Shown: positions 1 to 9,443 of the stretch, in pieces
How positions within the stretch are numbered: the first letter of the stretch is position 1
Layout of the letters: each line of letters starts with the position of its first letter
Source: Petrolisthes cinctipes
Taxonomy: Eukaryota > Arthropoda > Malacostraca > Decapoda > Porcellanidae
Length of the DNA stretch: 64,000 nt
Direction: 5' to 3'
Assembly (NCBI GenBank): GCA_033782935.1
Contig: JAWQEG010000630.1
Span: 2,326,501 to 2,390,500, forward strand
The notes under the pieces: model-generated
Databases searched by the model: none
Told to the model about the DNA's origin: nothing
Seen by the model: only the letters and a program-made list of their open reading frames with translations
Translations under genes and position numbers: made by a program

Positions 1-200
1 GAAAATATTCTATCACTGTGTAGGCATGTACAGATTGCTTTTGGGACCCCAAAATATTGAATTTTCGAGTGTTTTGAGCCTGAATTTGAGATATAAACGG
101 GTACAGAAGATACATGCACATATTGACTTTGGGCATCTAAAATATCGATTTTCAGCATGTTTTGGGCCAGTATTTTAAAAATACTCTAACACTGAGTAGG

Positions 201-376
201 CATGTACAGATTGCTTCTGGGACCCCAAAATATTGAATTTTCGGGTGTTTTGAGCCTGAATTTGAGATATAAACGGGTACAGAAGATACATGCACATATT
301 GACTTTGTTCACCAAAAATATCGATTTTCAGCATATTTTGGGCCTGAATTTTGAAAATACTCTAACACGGAGTAGG
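201..376 (+). repeat. Reference L monomer, 'La' subtype (176 bp)
   Basis: This is the first L of the L-L-S unit, taken from one catgtacag landmark to the next. The La subtype is recognised by linked bases: gattgc, tattgaatttt, atacatgcac and tattgact. The Lb subtype has gatcgc, tatcgaatttt, atgcatgcac and tatcgact. La usually follows an S monomer. It contains the 29-bp segment (aaacgggtac region) that S lacks. Its two internal halves have aaaatat at 227 and 315, and the next monomer has it at 403, so each half is exactly 88 bp. Confidence 0.9.
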
Positions 377-553
377 CATGTACAGATCGCTTCTGGGTCC
401 CCAAAATATCGAATTTTCGGGTTTTTAGGGCCAGAATTTGAGATATAAACGGGTACAGAAGATACATGCACATATCGACTTTTGGGCACCTAAAAGATCG
501 ATTTTCAGTATGTTTTTGGCTTGTATTTTGAAAATACTCTAACACGGAGTAGG
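377..553 (+). repeat. Reference L monomer, 'Lb' subtype (177 bp)
   Basis: This is the second L of the L-L-S unit. It keeps the CpG forms gatcgc, tatcgaa and tatcgact. Half B of this local copy reads ctaaaagatcgattttcag and ends in the form gtattttgaaaatac, then ctctaacacgg. In other blocks Lb has ctaaaacatcgattttgag instead, so several Lb sub-lineages exist. At 177 bp it is 3 x 59, which lets antisense reading frames run from one L into the next. Confidence 0.88.
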
Positions 554-701
554 CATGTACAGATACCTTCTGGGACCTCTAAATATCGAATTTTCGGGTG
601 TTTTGGGACTGAATTTGAGATATCGATTTTTTGGCACCTAAAATGTCGATTTTTAGCATGTTTTTAGCCTATATTTTGAAAATATTCTAGCACTGTGTAG
701 G
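554..701 (+). repeat. Reference S monomer, 'S1' subtype (148 bp)
   Basis: S is L without 29 bp of half A: tttgagatat runs directly into cgact or cgatt. The ATAT present at both ends of the missing segment in L survives once, which fits a microhomology deletion. S1 is marked by the start ggacctctaaatatcg or ggacccctaaatatcg, by gggactgaat, and by tttttggcacc. It is followed by the half-B form agcctatattttgaaaatattctag. S1 is the main S in the first 13 kb. Confidence 0.9.
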
Positions 702-1185
702 CATGTACAGATTGCTTCTGGGACCCCAAAATATTGAATTTTCGGGTGTTTTGAGCCTGAATTTGAGATATAAACGGGTACAGAAGATACATGCACATAT
801 TGACTTTGTGCACCAAAAATATCGATTTTCAGCATGTTTTGGGCCTGAATTTTGAAAATACTCTAACACGGAGTAGGCATGTACAGATCGCTTCTGGGAC
901 CCCAAAATATCGAATTTTCGGGTGTTTTGAGCCTGAATTTGAGATATAAACGGGTACTGAAGATGCATGCACATATCGACTGTTGTGCACCTAAAAGATC
1001 GATTTTCAGTATGTTTTGAGCATGTATTTTGAAAATACTCTAACACGGAGTAGGCATGTACAGATCGCTTCTGGGACCATTAAATATCGAATTTTCGGGT
1101 GTTTTGGGACTGAATTTGAGATATCGACTTTTTGGCACCTAAAAGATCGATTTTTAGCATGTTCTTAGCCTATATTTTGAAAATA

Positions 1186-1205
1186 TTCTAGCACTGTACA
1201 GATTG
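1186..1205 (+). repeat. Monomer boundary with 10-bp deletion (first example)
   Basis: The usual gcactgtgtaggcatgtacag is shortened to gcactgtacag, removing 10 bp at the end of half B. Recurrent GTA/TG copies at the junction suggest slippage. The same allele is found near 1,685, 4,503, 6,674, 7,168, 9,985 and 10,484, and I saw it nowhere after 10.5 kb. It is therefore a lineage marker for Region I. Confidence 0.85.
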
Positions 1206-1858
1206 CTTCTGGGACCCCAAAATATTGAATTTTCGGGCGTTTTGAGCCTGAATTTGAGATATAAACGGGTACAGAAGATACATGCACATATTGACTTTGG
1301 GCACCAAAAATATCGATTTTCAGCATGTTTTGGGCCTGAATTTTGAAAATACTCTAACACGGAGTAGGCATGTACAGATCGCTTCTGGGACCCCAAAATA
1401 TCGAATTTTCGGGTGTTTAGGGCCAGAATTTGAGATATAAACGGGTACAGAAGATGCATGCACATATCGACTTTTGGGCACCTAAAAGATCGATTTTCAG
1501 TAAGTTTTTGGCCTGTATTTTGAAAATACTCTAACACGGAGTAGGCATGTACAGATCGCTTCTGGGACCCCTAAATATCGAATTTTCGGGTGTTTTGGGA
1601 CTGAATTTGAGATATCGACTTTTTGGCACCTAAAAGATCGATTTTTAGCATGTTTTTAGCCTATATTTTGAAAATATTCTAGCACTGTACAGATTGCTTC
1701 TGGGACCCCAAAATATTGAATTTTCGGGCGTTTTGAGCCTGAATTTGAGATATAAACGGGTACAGAAGATACATGCACATATTGACTTTGGGCATCTAAA
1801 TTATCGATTTTCAGCATGTTTTGGGCCTGTATTTTGAAATACTCTAACACGGAGTAGG

Positions 1859-2005
1859 CATGTACAGATCGCTTCTGGGACCCCAAAATATCGAATTTTC
1901 GGGTGTTTTGGGCCTGAATTTGAGATATCGCCTTTACGCACCTAAAATATCGATTTTTAGCATGTTTTGAGCCTATATTTTCAAAATATTCTAGCACTGA
2001 GTAAG
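1859..2005 (+). repeat. Reference S monomer, 'S2' subtype (147 bp)
   Basis: This is a second S lineage with the same 29-bp deletion but a private sequence after the junction: gatatcgcctttacgcacc in place of gatatcgactttttggcacc. It is rare before 13 kb and common after. A derivative reading gatatcacccttacgcacc (S2') appears from about 22.7 kb. S1 also has a derivative with gatatcgacattttggcacc (S1') from about 22.2 kb. These subtypes help in tracing block ancestry. Confidence 0.85.
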
Positions 2006-5000
2006 CATGTACAGATCGCTTCTGGGACCACAAAATATCGAATTTTCGGGTGTTTTGAGCTTGAATTTGAGATATAAACGAGTACAGAAGATGCATGCAC
2101 ATATCGACTTTTGGGAACCTAAAATATCGATTTTGAGCATGTTTTGAGCCTTTATTTTGAAAACATTCTAGCACTGAGTAGGCATGTACAGATCGCTTCT
2201 GGGACCCAAAAATCTCGAATTTTCGGGTGTTTAGGGCCAGAATTTGAGATATAAACGGGTACAGAAGATGCATGCACATATCGACTTTTAGGCACCTAAA
2301 AGATCGATTTTCAGTATGTTTTTGGCCTGTATTTTGAAAATATTCTAACACGGAGTAGGCATGTACAGATATTTTCTGGGACCTCTAAATATCGAATTTT
2401 CGGGTGTTTTGGGACTGAATTTGAGATATCGATTTTTTGGCACCTAAAATATCGATTTTCAGCATGTTTTTAGCCTATATTTTGAAAATATTCTAGCACT
2501 GTGTAGGCATGTACAGATTGCTTCTGGAACCCCAAAATATTGAATTTTCGGGTGTTTTGATCCTGAATTTGAGATATAAACGGGTACAGAAGATACATGC
2601 ACATATTGACTTTGGGCATCTAAAATATCGATTTTCAGCATGTTTTGGGCCTGTATTTTGAAAATACTCTAACACTGAGTAGGCATGTACAGATTGCTTC
2701 TGGGACCCCAAAATATTGAATTTTCGGGTGTTTTGAGCCTGAATTTGAGATATAAACGGGTACTGAAGATGCATGCACATATCGACTTTTGTGCACCTAA
2801 AAGATCGATTTTCAGTATGTTTTGAGCATGTATTTTGAAAATACTCTAACACGTAGTAAGCATGTACAGATCGCTTCTGGGACCCCTAAATATCGAATTT
2901 TCGGGCGTTTGGGACTGAATTTGAGATATCGACTTTTTGGCACCTAAAAGATCGATTTTTAGCATGTTTTTAGCCTATATTTTGAAAATATCTAGCACTG
3001 AGTAGGCATGTACAGATTGCTTCTGGGACCCCAAAATATTGAATTTTCGGGTGTTTTGAGCCTGAATTTGAGATATAAACGGGTACAGAAGATACATGCA
3101 CATATTGACTTTGGGCACCAAAAATATCGATTTTCAGCATGTTTTGGGCCTGAATTTTGAAAATACTCTAACACGGAGTAGGCATGTACAGATCGCTTCT
3201 GGGACCCCAAAATATCGAATTTTCGGGTGTTTAGGGCCAGAATTTGAGATATAAACGGGTACAGAAGATGCATGCACATATCGACTTTTGGGCACCTAAA
3301 AGATCGATTTTCAGTATGTTTTTGGCCTGTATTTTGAAAATACTCTAACACGCAGTAGGCATGTACAGATACCTTCTGGGACCTCTAAATATCGAATTTT
3401 CGGGTGTTTTGGGACTGAATTTGATATATCGATTTTTTGGCACCTAAAATGTCGATTTTTAGCATCTTTTTAGCCTATATTTTGAAAATATTCTAGCACT
3501 GTGTAGGCATGTAGAGATTGCTTTTGGGACCCCAAAATATTGAATTTTCGAGTGTTTTGAGCCTGAATTTGAGATATAAACGGGTACAGAAGATACATGC
3601 ACATATTGACTTTGGGCATCTAAAATATCGATTTTCAGCATATTTTGGGCCTGAATTTTGAAAATACTCTAACACGGAGTAGGCATGTACAGATCGCTTC
3701 TGGGTCCCCAAAATATCGAATTTTCGGGTTTTTAGGGCCAGAATTTGAGATATAAACGGGTACAGAAGATGCATGCACATATCGACTTTTGGGCACCTAA
3801 AAGATCGATTTTCAGTATGTTTTTGGCCTGTATTTTGAAAATACTCTAACACGGAGTAGGCATGTACAGATACCTTCTGGGACCTCTAAATATCGAATTT
3901 TCGGGTGTTTTGGGACTGAATTTGATATATCGATTTTTTGGCACCTAAAATGTCGATTTTTAGCATGTTTTTAGCCTATATTTTGAAAATATTCTAGCAC
4001 TGTGTAGGCATGTACAGATTGCTTCTGGGACCCCAAAATATTGAATTTTCGGGTGTTTTGAGCCTGAATTTGAGATATAAACGGGTACAGAAGATACATG
4101 CACATATTGACTTTGTGCACCAAAAATATCAATTTTCAGCATGTTTTGGGCCTGAATTTTGAAAATACTCTAACTCGGAGTAGGCATGTACAGATCGCTT
4201 CTGGGACCCCAAAATATCGAATTTTCGGGTGTTTTGAGCCTGAATTTGAGATATAAACGGGTACTGAAGATGCATGCACATATCGACTGTTGTGCACCTA
4301 AAAGATCGATTTTCAGTATGTTTTGAGCATGTATTTTGAAAATACTCTAACACGGAGTAGGCATGTACAGATCGCTTCTGGGACCCCTAAATATCGAATT
4401 TTCGGGTGTTTTGGGACTGAATTTGAGATATCGACTTTTTGGCACCTAAAAGATCGATTTTTAGCATGTTCTTAGCCTATATTTTGAAAATATTCTAGCA
4501 CTGTACAGATTGCTTCTGGGACCCCAAAATATTGAATTTTCCGGCGTTTTGAGCCTGAATTTGAGATATAAACGGGTACAGAAGATACATGCACATATTG
4601 ACTTTGGGCACCAAAAATATCGATTTTCAGCATGTTTTGGGCCTGAATTTTGAAAATACTCTAACACGGAGTAGGCATGTACAGATCGCTTCTGGGACCC
4701 CAAAATATCGAATTTTCGGGTGTTTAGGGCCAGAATTTGAGATATAAACGGGTACAGAAGATGCATGCACATATCGACTTTTGGGCACCTAAAAGATCGA
4801 TTTTCAGTAAGTTTTTGGCCTGTATTTTGAAAATACTCTAACACGGAGTAGGCATGTACAGATCGCTTCTGGGACCCCTAAATATCGAATTTTCGGGTGT
4901 TTTGGGACTGAATTTGAGATATCGACTTTTTGGCACCTAAAATGTCGATTTTTAGCATGTTTTTAGCCTATATTTTGAAAATATTCTAGCACTGTGTAGG

Positions 5001-5447
5001 CATGTACAGATTGCTTCTGGGACCCCAAAATATTGAATTTTCGGGTGTTTTGAGCCTGAATTTGAGATATAAACGGGTACAGAAGATACATGCACATATT
5101 GACTTTATGCACCAAAAATATCGATTTTCAGCATGTTTTGGGCCTGAATTTTGAAAATACTCTAACACGGAGTAGGCATGTACAGATCGCTTTTGGGACC
5201 CCAAAATATCGAATTTTCGGGTGTTTAGGGCCAGAATTTGAGATATAAACGGGTACAGAAGATGCATGCATATATCGACTTTTGTGCACCTAAAAGATCG
5301 ATATTCAGTATGTTTTTGGCCTGTATTTTGAAAATACTCTAACATGGAGTAGGCATGTACAGATACCTTCTGGGACCTCTAAATATCGAATTTTCGGGTG
5401 TTTTGGGACTGAATTTGAGATATCGATTTTTTGGCACCTAAAATGTC

Positions 5448-5480
5448 GATTTTTAGCATGTTAAATTTTAGCCTGTATTT
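5448..5480 (+). repeat. Irregular monomer junction (hybrid half B with extra bases)
   Basis: An S1-type half B (ttttagcatgtt) is joined through an odd aaattttagcc to the other half-B form (gcctgtattttgaaaatac). No other monomer I read has this join. It sits where the spacing of the surrounding copies changes from 3,307 to 2,175 bp, so it looks like a recombination scar. Confidence 0.6.
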
Positions 5481-5796
5481 TGAAAATACTCTAACACTGA
5501 GTAGGCATGTACAGATTGCTTCTGGGACCCCAAAATATCGAATTTTCGGGTGTTTTGAGCCTGAATTTGAGATATAAACGGGTACTGAAGATGCATGCAC
5601 ATATCGACTTTTGTGCACCTAAAAGATCGATTTTCAGTATGTTTTGAGCATGTATTTTGAAAATATTCTAACACGGAGTAGGCATGTACAGATTGCTTCT
5701 GGGACCCCAAATTATTGAATTTTCGGGTGTTTTGAGCCTGAATTTGAGATATAAACGGGTACAGAAGATACATGCACATATTGACTTTGTTCACCA

Positions 5797-7834
5797 AAAA
5801 TATCGATTTTCAGCATATTTTGGGCCTGAATTTTGAAAATACTCTAACACGGAGTAGGCATGTACAGATCGCTTCTGGGTCCCCAAAATATCGAATTTTC
5901 GGGTTTTTAGGGCCAGAATTTGAGATATAAACGGGTACAGAAGATACATGCACATATCGACTTTTGGGCACCTAAAAGATCGATTTTCAGTATGTTTTTG
6001 GCTTGTATTTTGAAAATACTCTAACACGGAGTAGGCATGTACAGATACCTTCTGGGACCTCTAAATATCGAATTTTCGGGTGTTTTGGGACTGAATTTGA
6101 GATATCGATTTTTTGGCACCTAAAATGTCGATTTTTAGCATGTTTTTAGCCTATATTTTGAAAATATTCTAGCACTGTGTAGGCATGTACAGATTGCTTC
6201 TGGGACCCCAAAATATTGAATTTTCGGGTGTTTTGAGCCTGAATTTGAGATATAAACGGGTACAGAAGATACATGCACATATTGACTTTGTGCACCAAAA
6301 ATATCGATTTTCAGCATGTTTTGGGCCTGAATTTTGAAAATACTCTAACACGGAGTAGGCATGTACAGATCGCTTCTGGGACCCCAAAATATCGAATTTT
6401 CGGGTGTTTTGAGCCTGAATTTGAGATATAAACGGGTACTGAAGATGCATGCACATATCGACTGTTGTGCACCTAAAAGATCGATTTTCAGTATGTTTTG
6501 AGCATGTATTTTGAAAATACTCTAACACGGAGTAGGCATGTACAGATCGCTTCTGGGACCATTAAATATCGAATTTTCGGGTGTTTTGGGACTGAATTTG
6601 AGATATCGACTTTTTGGCACCTAAAAGATCGATTTTTAGCATGTTCTTAGCCTATATTTTGAAAATATTCTAGCACTGTACAGATTGCTTCTGGGACCCC
6701 AAAATATTGAATTTTCGGGCGTTTTGAGCCTGAATTTGAGATATAAACGGGTACAGAAGATACATGCACATATTGACTTTGGGCACCAAAAATATCGATT
6801 TTCAGCATGTTTTGGGCCTGAATTTTGAAAATACTCTAACACGGAGTAGGCATGTACAGATCGCTTCTGGGACCCCAAAATATCGAATTTTCGGGTGTTT
6901 AGGGCCAGAATTTGAGATATAAACGGGTACAGAAGATGCATGCACATATCGACTTTTGGGCACCTAAAAGATCGATTTTCAGTAAGTTTTTGGCCTGTAT
7001 TTTGAAAATACTCTAACACGGAGTAGGCATGTACAGATCACTTCTGGGACCATTAAATATCGAATTTTCGGGTGTTTTGGGACTGAATTTGAGATATCGA
7101 CTTTTTGGCACCTAAAAGATCGATTTTTAGCATGTTTTTAGCCTATATTTTGAAAATATTCTAGCACTGTACAGATTGCTTCTGGGACCCCAAAATATTG
7201 AATTTTCGGGCGTTTTGAGCCTGAATTTGAGATATAAACGGGTACAGAAGATACATGCACATATTGACTTTGGGCATCTAAATTATCGATTTTCAGCATG
7301 TTTTGGGCCTGTATTTTGAAAATACTCTAACACGGAGTAGGCATGTACAGATCGCTTCTGGGACCCCAAAATATCGAATTTTCGGGTGTTTTGGGCCTGA
7401 ATTTGAGATATCGCCTTTACGCACCTAAAATATCGATTTTTAGCATGTTTTGAGCCTATATTTTCAAAATATTCTAGCACTGAGTAAGCATGTACAGATC
7501 GCTTCTGGGACCACAAAATATCGAATTTTCGGGTGTTTTGAGCTTGAATTTGAGATATAAACGAGTACAGAAGATGCATGCACATATCGACTTTTGGGAA
7601 CCTAAAATATCGATTTTGAGCATGTTTTGAGCCTTTATTTTGAAAACATTCTAGCACTGAGTAGGCATGTACAGATCGCTTCTGGGACCCAAAAATCTCG
7701 AATTTTCGGGTGTTTAGGGCCAGAATTTGAGATATAAACGGGTACAGAAGATGCATGCACATATCGACTTTTAGGCACCTAAAAGATCGATTTTCAGTAT
7801 GTTTTTGGCCTGTATTTTGAAAATACTCTAACAC
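5797..7834 (+). repeat. Segment copy of 315-2,351 (offset 5,482 bp)
   Basis: Anchors in the two segments keep a constant offset of 5,482 bp (5,483 after a one-base A-tract difference near 1,838/7,320). They share unusual alleles: a half B with gcatattttgggcc, the 10-bp deletion twice, an S2 monomer with ttttcaaaatattc, and the tail ttgagcctttattttg. By eye they are nearly identical. Confidence 0.75.
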
Positions 7835-9443
7835 GGAGTAGGCATGTACAAATCGCTTCTGGGACCCCTAAATATCGAATTTTCGGGTGTTTTGGGCCTT
7901 TATTTGAGATATCGACTTTTTGGCTCCTAAAATATCGATTTTTACATTGTTTTTAGCCTATATTTTGAAAATATTCTAGCACTGAGTAGGCATGTACAGA
8001 TTGCTTCTGGGACCCCAAAATATTGACTTTTCGGGTGTTTTGAGCCTGAATTTAAGATAAAAAAGGGTACAGAAGATACATGCACATATTGACTTTTGGC
8101 ATCTAAAATATCGATTTTCAGCATGTTTTGGGCATGTATTTTGAATATACTCTAATAAGGAGTAGGCATGTACAGATCGCTTCTGGGACCCCAAAATATC
8201 GAATTTTCGGGTGTTTTGAGCCTGCATTTGAGATATAAACGGGTACTGAAAGTGCATGCACATATCGACTTTTTGGCACCTAAAACATCGATTTTGAGCA
8301 TGTTTTGGGCCTGTATTTTGAAAATACTCTATCACGGAGTAGGCATGTACAGATCGCTTCTGGGACCCCTAAATATCGAATTTTCGGGTGTTTGGGACTG
8401 AATTTGAGATATCGACTTTTTGGCACCTAAAAGATCGATTTTTAGCATGTTTTTAGCCTATATTTTGAAAATATTCTAGCACTGAGTAGGCATGTACAGA
8501 TTGCTTCTGGGACCCCAAAATATTGAATTTTCGGGTATTTTGAGCCTGAATTTGAGATATAAACGGGTACAGAAGATACATGCACAAATTGACTTTGGGC
8601 ACCAAAAATATCGATTTTCAGCATGTTTTGGGCCTGAATTTTGAAAATACTCTAACACGGAGTAGGCATGTACAGATCGCTTCTGGGACCCCAAAATATC
8701 GAATTTTCGGGTGATTATGGCCAGAATTTGAGATATAAACGGGTACAGAAGATGCATGCACATATCGACTTTTGGGCACCTAAAAGATCGATTTACAGTA
8801 CGTTTTTGGCCTGTATTTTGAAAATACTCTAACACGGAGTAGGCATGTACAGATACCTTCTGGGACCTCTAAATATTGAATTTTCGGGTGTTTTGGGACT
8901 GAATTTGAGATATCGATTTTTTGGCACCTAAAATGTCGATTTTTAGCATGTTTTTAGCCTATATTTTGAAAATATTCTAGCACTGTGTAGGCATGTACAG
9001 ATTGCTTCTGGGACAACAAAATATTGAATTTTCGGGTGTTTTGAGCCTGAATTTGAAATATAAACGGGTACAGAAGATACATGCACATATTGACTTTGGG
9101 CATCTAAAATATCGATTTTCAGCATGTTTTGGGCCTGTATTTTGAAAATACTCTAACACGGAGTAGGCATGTACAGATCGCTTCTGGGACCCCAAAATAT
9201 CGAATTTTCGGGTGTTTAGGGCCAGAATTTGAGATATAAACGGGTACAGAAGATGCATGCACATATCGACTTTTGGGCACCTAAAAGATCGATTTTCAGT
9301 ATGTTTTTGGCCTGTATTTTGAAAATACTCTAACACGGAGTAGGCATGTACAGATCGCTTCTGGGACCCCTAAATATCGAATTTTCGGGTGTTTTGGGAC
9401 TGAATTTGAGATATCGATTTTTTGGCACCTAAAATGTCGATTT
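6135..9443 (+). repeat. 3,309-bp tandem segment, copy 1
   Basis: Matching landmarks at 6,135, 7,942, 8,168, 8,442 and 8,943 recur exactly 3,309 bp later. Shared rare states include gatttttacattg at about 7,940 and 11,249 and aagataaaaaagggtac near 8,055 and 11,364. The ends are approximate because all monomers are similar. Confidence 0.75.

Larger units (their letters stand above)
201..701 (+). repeat. Reference trimeric higher-order unit L-L-S (501 bp)
   Basis: La (176) + Lb (177) + S1 (148) = 501 bp. Successive equivalent points fall near 152, 653, 2459, 2960, 3459, 3960 and 4461, which shows the 501-bp step. Units that carry the 10-bp deletion are about 490 bp. This trimer is the basic higher-order unit through most of the window. 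The shorter L-S dimer (325 bp) is interspersed with it. Confidence 0.88.

Noticed and set aside
405..420. CENP-B box in atatcgaattttcggg
   Set aside because: The spacing between the TCG and CGGG parts is one base short and the central A is T, so the core does not fit.
8168..8401. Plus-strand open frames of 60-77 codons
   Set aside because: They recur wherever the same monomer variants recur and are explained by repeat structure.
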